The notes beneath the pieces were generated by a model that was given only the letters and a program-made list of their open reading frames with translations, was not told where the DNA came from and did no database searches. From Symbiodinium kawagutii (lineage: Eukaryota > Sar > Dinophyceae > Suessiales > Symbiodiniaceae): 64,000 bases of DNA. Shown here piece after piece: positions 1 to 11,149 of this stretch (its first letter is position 1; every line of letters starts with the position of its first letter). The stretch covers positions 13,031-77,030 of the forward strand of contig VSDK01006132.1 in NCBI GenBank assembly GCA_009767595.1. Direction: 5' to 3'. The position numbers and the translations under genes were made by a program.

Positions 1-1218
1 CCCGGTTACCCCACCAGAGATTGTTCAAGTGGGCCAAATTGTCATTTTTTCAAGGTTCCGCCAGATCTTCAAGTTGTAGTGGTCAACTTGAAGCCTGAGG
101 CGCTTCGAACTTGGGCTTCTGGGCACATTTGGGCTTGCGCGGCTTCCCAGATCTTGAGGCCGTAAGGAGTTTGATGCCCCCAGCATGGCCTCCCAGGGCA
201 TCCTGAGGTCAAGTGCTTCGAGCTCCACTGGAAGTCCCCCATCGCCCAGGTGGGCCAGCGGTGGGATGCGGTGATGGGTTTGGCCGTTTGAAACTCCTTG
301 TGGTTAGTGGTTCCACTGTTCCAGTTGGGGTCCACGGTTGAAGGAACTCGCGGACTTTTACTCAAGTTGGTAGTTCACTGTTGAAGGAACTAGCGGACTT
401 GTGGACCATCAGGAGGACGTGTGTTTGTTGATAGTGAAATTTCAAGGGCAGAATTGCATTAGGAGTTGGCAGTGTGAACTGAGGTTGTTTTTGTAGAGGA
501 GGTGGTTTCACAAATTGCTGCTTGATCCTAATATCAACCACATCTTCGGGATTCCTTTTTGAAGCAGGTATGAGAGGAGGGACCTGAAAGTTTTTGACAC
601 TGCGAAAAACAATAGCAGATTAGATATTGGTTCGGATCCGACGTGCAGTGATGCTGGCACACTTCGGTTTTACGTGGCTTTCTCTCCATCTGGAATTTGT
701 TCCAGGTGCTACTATATTTCTGTTGCGCGACTGAAATTTGGGAGTCCAGGGATTCACGTGTTGACGCGTTGTTCTGCCATTGAACTCTCCAGAGTTTGAG
801 ACGTGATTTTCAATAATACCTTGGTGCTACCAGCGAGTTGATACAACCATGGTAAGTAGCCCTACTGTATACAGTAGATTATAGCACCTACAAGCCTGCT
901 TTGTCGATGAACCATTTTCAAGCCGTCGTTTCTTCTCCAGGGAAGCCGAAAGATCGAGGTCCTTGGAAGGAGGCCGAAAGTCTGATGGTGAAAACCCTGT
1001 GTTGAGCATGGCATGGAATTTCACGTGCCGTTGCGATGGCCTTGCCCGGCACGGTGTGAGCTGATTTTGATCGGTCGTTGTTCATCTTCCTTCAGATGAT
1101 TTGGCCGCCGATCTACCCCAAACCATGGCTAAGATGATTTGTTTCCCAGAGAAACTGCAACGCCTTTTTTGTATGACCCAGTTGGAAGCTGATAAATCTA
1201 TCCAACATGCTTTCACAT
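1..1218. other. No recognisable gene
   Basis: Open frames here are short, overlap one another on both strands and show no domain or motif. Near 330-410 there is a short degenerate duplication around the phrase GTTGAAGGAACT.GCGGACTT. I see no RNA gene and no repeat array. This is treated as intergenic or intronic DNA. Confidence 0.5.
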
Positions 1219-1300
1219 GAGTGTTTCTCAAAATAGGAGCACCCATAGATCATCCAATCTTTATCATTTATAGTGGTAAACCAACCATTTTTGTGGGTCA
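1219..1300 (+). repeat. MITE-like family 1, partial copy
   Basis: This copy starts with GTTTCTCAAAATAGGAGCACCC and contains the core TTATAGTGGTAAACCA, which matches the core of the full copy at 2391-2530 (TTTGTAGTAATAAACCA). The right inverted terminus seen in the full copies is not recognisable here, so it is decayed or truncated. Confidence 0.5.
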
Positions 1301-1970
1301 TGAAGATGGAAAGGGCCCAAAACTAGGAAAGCGGGTGTCCATGACCGCACAAAAGCGACCTTGGGCTGCGCGGAATTGTCATACTCAATTGGAGGGAATA
1401 GCTGTCAGCCATTTCAACTGAGTTGTAATCAAGTTTCACAGGTTGCTTGGTCCCGTTGCTGCCAGATGACGTTGCCTCTCGTTTTCTTTTTGGTGGTGCA
1501 TGTCCGTTGTGCCCAGAGCAGATGCGTTGGGGGTGACATGGGCTCAACAGAGGCTTGCAACCCGGGAATCCGTTTTTTCTTGCTTTGTTTTTGTGTAGGA
1601 TTGGAGAAACGATCCGCGCTTGTTTCAAGTTTGGACAGGGGTTCCCTCCTTGAATTCAACTGATTCATTTACGGAACGTTTCTGCGAAGCCCTTGGCGGC
1701 GAAAAAGATGGTTCCATGGTAACAACATGACTCAAGCTATGCCACCGTTCAGTCCACGGACCAAAGGGCAGTCAACCAACTTTTGGGGCTTGACAACCTA
1801 GCAGCGGCAGAGTCCTGAACTTGGAATGTTGGCACCTGCCGACCATTGGCTGGGTTTGTGAAACAAAGTCTCTCAGTTGCCCTAGGTGGCTGGTCTTCTG
1901 ACATTCCCATCTGCAGGTAGCAGATCTAGTTTCTGCACAACCTTTCAGATCAAGGGTGACGAAAAATGCT
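1300..1970. other. No recognisable gene
   Basis: Overlapping open frames of about 100 codons occur on both strands around 1320-1660. None carries a recognisable motif, and their mutual overlap argues that they are chance frames. No repeat array is seen. Confidence 0.45.
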
Positions 1971-1974
1971 GAAT

Positions 1975-2126
1975 AACGATTCTACAACAAGGGTCAATGA
2001 TGGTTAACGATGTTTGATAATGGTTGATGCTGGTTAATGATGGTTGATTATGGTTGATGGTCAGTGATGGTTAGTGATGGTTAGTGATGGGTAGTGATGG
2101 TTAGTGATGGGTAGTGATGGTTAAGG
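1975..2126. repeat. TGATGGTTA minisatellite
   Basis: Degenerate tandem array of about 9-11 bp units on the theme TGATGGTTAG / TGATGGGTAG / TGATGGTTGA. The units are most regular at 2063-2126, where TTAGTGATGG and GTAGTGATGG alternate. The same TGGTTA/AACCAT motif recurs as looser arrays elsewhere in the window. Confidence 0.8.
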
Positions 2127-2390
2127 GCATTGATCAGTGGAGAAGAAGTCCCATCGTCCAAGACGCCAAGGCTTGGTGCCCCACACAGAGGGCAGCCGGA
2201 GACCCGGAACCTGATGCGATGTGACGCGTTGCAACATTGCTGAAGATCAGTTGGAGGATGGTCTATGCCAGTTGGTCAATGTCATCAGGTCTATGCCAGT
2301 TGGTTTCCATGTTTAGTCAATCTGGTCCCCTGTATTTTATGTCTTTTTTTGGTGCCGGGCGGTCTCTTGTGAGAGTGACTATTTCCATGT

Positions 2391-2530
2391 GGGGGTTTCT
2401 CAAAATGGGGGACCCCCCAGTTATCATCCAGTTTATTTTTCATTTGTAGTAATAAACCATATGAACTGATTATCCAGTATTAACACATCAGATCCATTTG
2501 TTTGGGGTTCCCCATCTCGAGAAAACCCAT
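2391..2530 (+). mobile_element. MITE-like family 1, full copy with inverted termini
   Basis: The left end reads GGGTTTCTCAAAATGGGGG followed by ACCCC. The right end, read on the minus strand, is GGGTTTTCTCGAGATGGGG followed by AACCCC, an inverted repeat of about 24 bp with few mismatches. The core contains ATCATCCAG and TTTGTAGTAATAAACCA. CATGT stands directly before the left end (2386-2390) and again just after the right end (2531-2535), a possible 5-bp target duplication. There is no coding capacity, so it would be a non-autonomous element. Related copies are at 1219, 4866 (minus), 57029, 57541, 57679 and 59230. Confidence 0.65.
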
Positions 2531-2699
2531 CATGTAGCCCATCGACTTGTCACCTGGATGCCAAACAAGGCCTGGGCAGCAGAACCCTTGAAGAACGAGT
2601 GCGCGTCCTTAGCTCCGCTGTTGCTTGGGCGCCAGGGGCTTCAGGGGCGAAGTCAACATCCAGGGCCCTGCAAGTTGCAATACACCATGGCGGTCCTGG

Positions 2700-3590
2700 G
2701 CCATTCTTGACCATCAGTGCACGACTACTGTCGCCTGCTATCACCAAGTAGTGATCATCAACCATGCTTGTGGTCAATCATTAGTTGTTAGTTGTCATCA
2801 TTGATCCATTATTGATCATTCATCACGATCAACCATCATCGCTTCGATGCAGTCGGAATACTTCTGCGGAACGCTGCATCCAATGCCACCGAGCGTGGAG
2901 CGAAACTCTACGGGTGTCTCTCGGGACCTGAGCACCGAGCGCGTTCCACGCTGTACGTCACAGGTGGAATCCGGAAAACGTCTAAAGGCCACGGCAAAGA
3001 TGAAGGAACTATCTCCAGGTGGGGTGGCCTGGCAGCTGGTCATTTGTGTGGGTGGCAGTTGGTCATCCCTGACACCAAGTGTAGTGGAAGTTTCAGCGTT
3101 GGATTTGGGTCTGGCAATGTTTGGGTTTGTTTCGTCATAGTTCAATTATACTTTTGGAATTGTTCATGGCCATGATGTACCCCTGTGGCTGGTTTTCCTA
3201 TTGACGATCATGGTTGGTTTCCCCATTGACGACCATTTGGGGATGGTTGGGGGTGCCACCATTGATGGATAAGCACACTGTCTGATTCTGGTGTTGATTG
3301 GCTGCCATTGCACCACGTCGTGAGTGAGGAAACCACCTACACAATCAACTTGAATGGTAACTCATTCTTGCTGGTGGGTTGGTGATTTGAATCATGGTTG
3401 GTATCAATCACATTTGGTATCTACTGCTACTATCATCAGTGATCACAATGGTATCATCACCAGTGATTGCCATGGTATCAGCACCACTGGATGGTTGGAA
3501 GCAGTTCTGCTGCGCTGACCTCACGGCCTTCAGGCAACGACTTGGGTGCACAGCTGCAGCGCCCGGATGCTGTACGGGTTTCCCAGCGGT
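2700..3590. other. Degenerate TGGTT/AACCA-rich DNA, no gene seen
   Basis: The stretch contains loose repeats such as ATCATTGATC, CATGGTTGGTTTCCCCATTGACGA (two half copies near 3182-3235) and GTATCATCACCAGTGAT. Two overlapping open frames of about 100 codons on opposite strands (2816-3145) have no motif and are treated as chance. Confidence 0.4.
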
Positions 3591-3592
3591 TG

Positions 3593-3650
3593 CTGGCTCG
3601 GGGAGCCAGGGGTATCCCTAGATCCCTTTCAAGGAGGGCCACTTTCGAGA
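3593..3650 (+). repeat. Short repeat family 2, partial copy
   Basis: Contains GGAGCCAGGGGTATCCC, then TAGATCCCTTTCAAGGAGG. This matches the centre of the copies at 28915-29020, 54083-54170 and 61932-62025, which share a GGGGTATCCCTAT.GCCCTTC core with a GGAGC motif on both sides. Confidence 0.5.
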
Positions 3651-4317
3651 TGGACACGCCTGGTTAGTTCTTGACCTCACTCAACAGGTGTGAGGTCCAC
3701 TGCCACAGTGCGGTTGGTTTCACACCATGAGACGTATCGCGCAGGAGGTCTAAGCAGATGGTAGCTTGATGATGCTGAACTGATGCAATGCATATCTACG
3801 GTACATATCTACATTTACCAAAGGTATCGACACAGATATGTTGGCATTGGTTGATATCAGCTGTAGGTGCAGGTGTCTAAACTGTTGATGTATCAATATT
3901 GTATCCAGGGTTGTATCAGTTATGGGGGTTGCCTGGCAGTCAGACAAGGGAGCACGAACGATCATGGACAAAGCGCCAACTTCGCCAGGCAACGCGCAAT
4001 TTGACCAACTGAGGGAAATGTCTTTTCCATCCTTCAGATTCGACGATGGGTCACCACATGTCAGGGAAGATTTTCCACTCGTGAAAATTTCAGGCAAGGA
4101 AAGGCAACCAAGGGATATCATCCACATCAGTACCACAGAATCCTAGAACTCATGATGGCTATGAACCAGACCCAAGCAGACGGAGAGCTTTCAAGGACTT
4201 GGGAAGTGAATAAGTGCTGACGAATCTTGATCAAATATCACGTATCCAAGTGTTGGAGGGGAGAGTCTGTGGCTGTTTTGATTTGAGATGAAACGCAAGG
4301 CAGTTGGAACATGCAGA

Positions 4318-4720
4318 TCGACCATTACTAGCCACTACCAACCAATATCAGCCATATTTTTCAACTATTAATCATTATTAACCATTCGTGATCACTAGTA
4401 ACCGTCATTTATCATTAGTCATCATCATTAATCATTATTAATCATATTAATCATTGTTAACCATTATTAGCCATTATCAACCATCCAATAACAATTCAAT
4501 GTTACTAGTAACTAGCCATGATTAATCATTGTTAATCATTGTTATTCTCAACGATCAATCATTGTTACCATCATCAACTTATAGTTTTAACAATAATGGA
4601 CCATTATTAAGCATTCTCAATGGTTGTATATTGAATATCAACAGTTAGACCATAATCAATCATTAATCAACCATCATTAACTACAATTAAGCAGTAATAT
4701 CAACCATTCAACCGATTCAT
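4318..4720. repeat. AACCATTA-type degenerate AT-rich array
   Basis: About 400 bp built from short units such as AATCATTATTAACCATTA and its variants, with irregular spacing and occasional strand switches. It has no coding capacity. Similar arrays occur at 51160-51600, 53480-53700, 55790-56600 and 59640-60140. Confidence 0.75.
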
Positions 4721-4865
4721 TGCAGTGAGACATGGATGGGTCGGCCACCGGCCAAAACTCATCTTGGCGAAAACTAGGCCACCTCGTTGATGCGAAGCGC
4801 TGCATCGGCGGTTGGAAACAGCCAGGATCTCAGGATGACGGTGGAGGATGGTGACCTGAAAATGG

Positions 4866-4962
4866 TGTTTTTTTTAATCTGATGGGGGTACCAGTACCCC
4901 CAAAAATGTCTGGTTTATTGCTATGGATGCTTGATAAAGGATGGTTTGTGGGGGTCCCTCAT
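4866..4962 (-). mobile_element. MITE-like family 1, diverged minus-strand copy
   Basis: Read on the minus strand this copy has the family core CAATAAACCA followed by GGGGGTACTGGTACCCCC, a perfect short palindrome. It is bounded on the + strand by TTTTTTTTAATCTGATGGGGG and GTTTGTGGGGGTCCC. The terminal TTTCTCAAAA motif is largely lost, so the assignment rests on the core and the G/C blocks. Confidence 0.4.
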
Positions 4963-5778
4963 GACTTCAGAAAGGAACGAAATGGCAGAGCGCGCCTTGA
5001 GATTTTGTAGACTGCCTCAAAACAAATGATGGTACTGATAGTTTTTGGCCACGATGGTACTGCTGTTTCTTGACCATCAATTGTTTGGAGATTAACCTTG
5101 AGCCCAATGATGGTTTGGCCATGATTGACTGCGATTTTCCAGCTGGCCATGGTTAATGATGGATCATAGGCAACTACTGATGGCTGTTTTGCCCTACCAC
5201 ATGTTTTCATCATTTTTTACCATCAAAAAAGTTTGGCTTCAGCTTCTTCTCAAGAGCTGAGCTGCCGGGTTTCAATCTCTGAGATGGGCCCGGTGCCTGT
5301 GTTTTTCTTGCTTATCGTTCACATGGCCCCGTGTGATATGCCTGCTGGTTGCACCCCCCATCATCGCGCCCCTCACGTTGTGACTTTTGAGAGCGGGACA
5401 TGTCAGCCTAATGGGCGAACGTGGTGTGGTGATACTCAGAGAACTGACCAGAAGCGCATCCTTTTCGTATGATTCCAAGATGGGTCCATTCCTTTGACCA
5501 AGCTTGGGTTTTCAACGACCCACGGACCTTGGCTGGTTGAGAAAGCAGTTTCTGAGTTGGGGTTGCCCTTCAAAACTGCAGTGCCAGTCCCCTCCCTGGC
5601 AACAGAAATCCCTTTGGAGGGCCTTTAGTTGCGGTGAATGAAGGGCAAAATCAATCATGATTGAGTTAACGAATCGTGGCTGGTGATCGTTAATCATGAT
5701 CAATGGTAGGTAGCTTGATCCGGTTGCCAGGACGAAATGATAATGATATGGGCCGTGATTAGAATTGTGATCGACCGG

Positions 5779-5822
5779 GGGGATATAGATAGGTAGATAG
5801 ATAGATAGGTAGATAGCCAGCT
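5779..5822. repeat. TAGA/TAGG microsatellite
   Basis: Run of TAGATAGG and TAGATAGA units. A second, more degraded run of the same kind (TAGATAGATAGAT then GATTGATGCATAG) lies at 6038-6100. Confidence 0.9.
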
Positions 5823-6037
5823 AGATGCGGATTCATCGGAATGATCATAGTGAACCAATCCCCTTTGGTGGTCCATTTCTGGATGAGTTTTGTTGCCTTG
5901 CTGAGGTCCGAGCAGACCTGAGTCGCCCCCGGAGGCTCTGGGGCGGTTGAACGGCACCCAGGAACGGAGCAACGCCAGGAACGTACCCAGCAGGAGGATT
6001 TTATTGGGAAGCCATGGAATTTCTGATGATCATTCTT

Positions 6038-6100
6038 AGATAGATAGATTGGTAGATTGATGCATAGATTCATAGATTGATACATCGATTTGAATGGTTA
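6038..6100. repeat. TAGATAGA microsatellite, degraded
   Basis: Begins TAGATAGATAGATTGG and decays into GATTGATACATAG units. It is the same sequence type as the array at 5779, separated from it by about 220 bp of unique sequence. Confidence 0.8.
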
Positions 6101-8839
6101 TGTAGGTTGATAGTGAGGGTGATATATCACACCTTTCTGCTCTTCATGTGAAGATTTAGAATCCTGGCAAAGCGCAGGCCATTTTTGAGTTTTGAAAGAG
6201 AAATGATTGACTCAAACGCTTCGTGTCAAGCGGAAGCAATGTGGGTGGCGTCGGTCGAACCCCCAAGGTTGATGGTTTCGCTGGTCATAATGACCATTTC
6301 GAGCAGTTTACTGGTATTCGGATTCGTTGGGTTGCCGGGGGGTCTATCACGAATTACAATTTCCCGTTGTGGGTTCACATTCAGACGCGAATCCTAAAAC
6401 CCAGCAGTATGCCAGGATCTGGAAAGAAGGGAAGTGCAACTTGGTAGATACTTGTAAATATTCTGATACTCGTGGAATTATCATCTAGCCAGATCAGATA
6501 AAGACATCGTCTCGGTTTGTTTGGCTGTTTGAATGGGTGCACCCTCCATCTGCTGCATGTTGGGCGCATGCCTCACCCCACTGCAGCGCATTTCTCGTCC
6601 ACTCCGCAGGCATTCCAAGTCTGAGTCTTCGAATCCAAAGCGTTTCACCCATGCACACCTGTCCAAGGCGACTGCCATGTAAAGTTGTTGAGTTGAAATG
6701 TTGTTGGCGAAAATGGGACGGTTGGGACGGTAGTCAAGGTGCAAGCTGCGAATCACAGGATACACTCAAGTGACAATCGCAGTTGCCACCTGCTTTGTTG
6801 CATCCTCTTCAGGGTTTCTTGGGGTGGCAGAATTCGTGAAAGATGGCATTGCTGTTTGTTTGATCACTTTTATGGCGGGTACTTCCACAACAGATTTGCA
6901 GATTTGTCGAGTAAGCCCCTTGAAGATCCAAGGTTTTTCTCGTTGGCTGTGTGATGCGTTGCTTGCAGGTTGACTTCCTTCCCGGTTGATAAGTAGAGAG
7001 AGAGGGGTGTTAACGTGCCCAAGAAATGGAGCATTGCGGTGGTGATTTTAGCTGTTGTTGGTTTGGAATCGATCAACGTCAGAAATGATGTTTTTTAGAT
7101 TTATTTCCCAAACACACCAACAAAAAATACCAACAAAAGTACCAGCTTTCTTTGTGCTTTCGCTCCTTTGTAGATGTTGTCTGCTTGGGAGGACGCATAG
7201 TTCCACGCATGTCTGAAGGCTTTGCGTTGAAGTAGACGCTGTACGATCGGTGTTTCAAGTGATCTCAAGCTGGTGTGCGCTTTTTTCATGCCTTTTGATT
7301 TCTTGGGAAAGCTGAAAAGCTGGTCTTCAAAACGTTGGGAAAGATGACTTCTTTTGATTTCTGCTTCAGTTTTCGTGTTCTGTTGTCTTCAGAAGGGCCC
7401 TCTTTCGGGTTTGTGATGCATAAATCTTTGGTATACGAAAACAGATTGTTTTTTGGCATGTGTCATTTGCCTGTTATTTTTTGGCTTTTTCTGCGTGGTC
7501 TCGGAATTGTTTGGTTAGATGTTCCATTGCAGGTTGGCAATGAATTTTCTTACAAGGACACCAGGGAGGGTGGATTCCAAAAAGCGAACTGTTCGGGACG
7601 TGGAGAGAATAGATTCCCTGTTGATTGATCATGTGCTTGTTCCTGGGTTTTGTGCCCTTCTGTGACTTTAACAAGCTTTGTCCTGCTGTTTTTTCTGTAG
7701 TTTCTCGTCTTTGCATTTTAAATACTTTCTCCTTTAAGGCCAGTATTCTGTACTCCATTTGACAGGTGATTTGCCACAACGGCATCCTTGAGTGAAACAC
7801 ATACACACAAGAGTTGACAAACACCGGAAAATGCTTTGAGGCAAACGACAGAATGATAATGACCACATCACATCACCCTTTTTGTTCGAAGTTCGAACAA
7901 CAGCTCCTTCGGCCGGTTTTCGTTTGCTTTCGGGATGCGAATAGAACAAGTATGAATCAATATGGACATGAGGGGCAAACTTAAAATGTTGATAGTACCA
8001 TTAAGTTGTCGTTATGACAAGATTGTACCAACTCGTTCTTTCGAACTGCTAACCAGCTCTAAACCTCTGGCTTTTGGATATTGCATATTTGAAGAGTGGC
8101 AGGTGAAGAAGTCAAAAACGCGTGAACATCCAGACGTGGGCTAGATCAAGAAAGTCTACCCCTTCCCGACCCCCAGACGCATTACTGGGCACAGAACACA
8201 TGTTTAACAAAACTTTTTGCAGTCATGCCTGCTAAATTTGCAAGGCAAATGAACGGTCAAAAATCCCAAATCATTTCATGCACAGCCGTATCATGTTGGT
8301 TGAATTGCGGCCTTCCAGTTGGTGACGTTAGGTCGGATTAGTGGTTCGGTTTCCGGCCCAAACGTTTCCACGTTGAGAAGAACCGAACCCAAGACATGGC
8401 AAACTGTTTCCTAACATGAATACGCATGAGAAAGAATATGTTGAAGTTGTTTGTCAATGAAATGCAACGAAAACCAATTGGTCGCATGATGCAGTGTGAG
8501 AACAAACATCAATTTACATGTTTGGATTTTTGTTTCTCATATATTTTCCCTCAAAAAATGATGCTGGACTGTGGGCATAGCGTTATAATCTGCAGATAAA
8601 CCCATTTGCTTTTGAAACATGTGGTCAAAAAAATCTCCAAGAAAAACTAGTCGTTCGGCAAACGCTAGTGGAACTAGTCGTTCGGCAAACCTTAGTGGGC
8701 GCAAAACTGCTTTTGAGTCTTGTTTGTGACAGTTTGGTACGGCCTCCAGCCAAATTCAAGTGGCACGCCTGTGTCACAAACTAATTTTTCTGAGCCCTCG
8801 GTTGTCCTGGGCCGTGATGTCAAATGCTACCAGTGGAGT

Positions 8840-9770
8840 CGTTTGGGCGTCATCGATTCGGCCCCCGCATTGCATGAACCTTGCTGGAGTCAGGAACAGG
8901 TATCGGCATCCATCAACCTGCTGAAAACCAATAAAGCAGCAGATGAAGGCGGTCTAGTTTCAGACAGAATTGTTGCTGTTTTTTCAGCCTCAATGTCAGA
9001 TTGCACTATGGAATTTGCAGAAACATGTCCACCACAACGGCATGGTGCCCACTGCTTGGCACAAAGCCTTGTTAAAAATGTGGCCGAAACATGTGGAAGG
9101 AAAAACCCAGGAGTTTCGACCCATCGCAAAGCCCACGTCTCACGTACAATTTTTTTCATGTTTGATGTCAGGGAAAATGGAACAGATGTTGGACAATGCC
9201 CAACCTGAAGGACAATGCGGATTACGTTCAGGCTTGTCCAATCGAGGAACGCCTTCTCAGAGGAAATATGGTCTTGGGAAAGGTTTGGATGCACAAGTCC
9301 CCTGTGTGGATAGGAAACTTTGATTACCATCGACCACGCTGGCACAGATTACGGTTCGCTTTGCAACAGCAGTGCGTTTAGGAACATATGGTTTGGTTGT
9401 TGCAGCGTGTGCATGCAAATCACGTAGGTCAGGTCGTAGATGCCGAAACATCAAACGATGAATTTAGCATCCAGGCCAGTGTGCGGCAAAAATGCGTTTT
9501 GCGCCCGGATTTTCAAATTCTGTTTTGCAATGTGGTATGTTGTCTCGGAGGAGGCACTGTGAACACAAGGGCACCAATTTTGGGTGATGGCCGGGTCCAA
9601 CCTTTTAAACCTCCGTTTCGCTGATGGTATCTTGTCGTTGCGCACCTTCGAAACCCATGCATGTCATTGTTGGACAATTTCGTGGCGAGTCTTGCTCAGG
9701 TCGGTTTGGTTGTGAACGCTGCGAAGACACGGATGGGTCTTAGCGACGCATGCGCGAACACCAAACACGC
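8840..9770 (+). pseudogene. Decayed LINE reverse transcriptase fragment
   Basis: Translations in shifting + frames follow the order of an APE-LINE RT. The early finger motif is LLKTNKAADEGGLVSD at about 8910. Next come FRPIA near 9117, QPEGQCGLRSG near 9207, a palm segment ending SIQASVRQKCVLRPDF near 9480, and RFADGILSL near 9617 in place of the usual FADD. The catalytic Asp pair and several frames are lost, so it is inactive. The sequence resembles the LINE at 13262-16207 more than that at 16709-19687. Confidence 0.75.
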
Positions 9771-9779
9771 TTTAGGCGC

Positions 9780-10480
9780 CTCACGGGCTGTCACTGGACA
9801 TCGTTCATTTAGATGATCGGCACATGTGGTCAGGCAGCATTACTTCTGGCGGTGTGCTGCCTGGATGCACATTAGGCATGCAACATAACCTCGAAACAGT
9901 TTCCCTTGTCCTCTCACGAGCCAAAATGTTCCTTGTGATCAAACGTTGTTTGTGAGGCGAAGGTTGCGATATATTGGGGGAATTGTTACACTGGTTGCTA
10001 TCCCGGGCGCGGCGCAGCGGAAGGTGTATACTACTGTATACGGGTGATTATCATGTGTTGATGTGCAAGTCTGCCGGGTGCGCTCCATCGTTGGGACCCC
10101 CCGCCAGGAGTAAACTGGAACAACCCCTGGCATGAAAACCTTCTTTTTGGATCGAGCGCATGATGGAACGTTCACGCATCGCAAACGGCAAAATTTGGTC
10201 GTAACAACGTCGTCAGCAAATTTGAAATTTGAAACCTTTTATTGGTGGAAACGTGTAGGCGATTGGAAGACACTGGTTGTGGTTAAACATTTGTGCGCCA
10301 ATCTTCTCCCTGATTGATTTGCTTTCGCGATTGGGTGTGACTCGGGCCCCTGCCGATTGTGAAGGCTTTGCGCAGTGGGCGGATAAGGGTTGGATCTTGA
10401 CGGTGAGATGCATCCGCGTTTTGCGACCGCCATGACCGCCTTCAGTTTGGAGGAATTGATCGCAGCGCTTGTTGGAATTA
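9780..10480. other. Unassigned sequence between LINE fragments
   Basis: No RT or endonuclease motif could be read on either strand. Base composition resembles the flanking LINE fragments, so it may be further decayed retrotransposon. Confidence 0.35.
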
Positions 10481-10499
10481 GTTTGGTGTTGACATTTTG

Positions 10500-11110
10500 A
10501 CAAGACCACAATTATGTCCACGGAAACGCAGATTTCTCAAAAATAGGTGTTGCCACCGGGCTTGTGCGTCCCCAGAGCTCAGCGAGAAAAATGCCGCAAA
10601 TGGTTCCGGTGCATGCTGACCGCGCAGCGTGCTAGAGGTCAAAATGTGGAATTGGTGTTTCATGTGCCCAAGCGACGAAGTTTTTTTTTGGGATGTCCAA
10701 GCGAAATGTGCCGTCCGACGGAGGCAGACCCACCAGGATTCCAAACTGCGAAGCAAGCCACGGGCGTAACAATCGCATGGAAGTATTTCAAGCGGCCCTT
10801 GATGGACACATTTCGATGACACATTATGGATTTGGATGCCAAAAAAATTTGACTTCGCGCCCGCGTGTCCGAAGACAACCCAACTTGGTGCGCCGGCGAG
10901 TGAAATATGTGGCCATCAAAAACATAGTTGAGTGTTCATACAACAAAGTTGACAAATCATCACTGAAAGCTAACCATGCGCCAGGATCCGTTGCTGCAAC
11001 ACTGCAGGGCGCCAAATTTTTGTATCGGCAAAACGCTGCGAGCTCCAAAGTCCACGTGGAGTTTTTGTTTTTTTGCTTTGCTTTGCGCCGGTTCGAGTCG
11101 AAGTGAAACA
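10500..11110 (-). pseudogene. Decayed LINE 3' fragment (RT C-terminal region)
   Basis: On the minus strand around 10690-10850 the translation contains CHRNVSIKGRLKYFHAIV then TPVACFA. This matches CDRNVSLRSRLKYFEAMI then TPVACFA in the LINE ORF at 13285-13974. It then jumps to VWNPGGSASVGR, matching that ORF's MWNPGGRRRQGR, so the segment between has been deleted. Frames are broken. It could be the 3' part of the older LINE whose other pieces lie at 12740-13267 and 16201-16680, with the LINE at 11150-12735 inserted between. Confidence 0.65.
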
Positions 11111-11149
11111 CTCCTTCTACGGTCCCATTAGGACACGGGGTGAAAGAAA

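Larger units (their letters stand above)
4963..8800. other. No recognisable gene; scattered microsatellites
   Basis: Apart from the GATA-type microsatellites listed separately I find no domain, RNA gene or mobile element. Open frames of 60-130 codons appear on both strands and overlap heavily (for example near 7340-7870), with no motif. Just before the RT remnant, GAACTAGTCGTTCGGCAAACSYTAGTGG is present as two direct copies at about 8648-8700. Confidence 0.45.

Noticed and set aside
2816-3145. Two opposite-strand ORFs of about 100 codons
   Set aside because: They mirror each other, have no motif, and lie in degenerate repeat-rich DNA.
7474-7866. Minus-strand ORF of 130 codons
   Set aside because: Basic, compositionally odd, overlaps a + frame of similar length, no motif.
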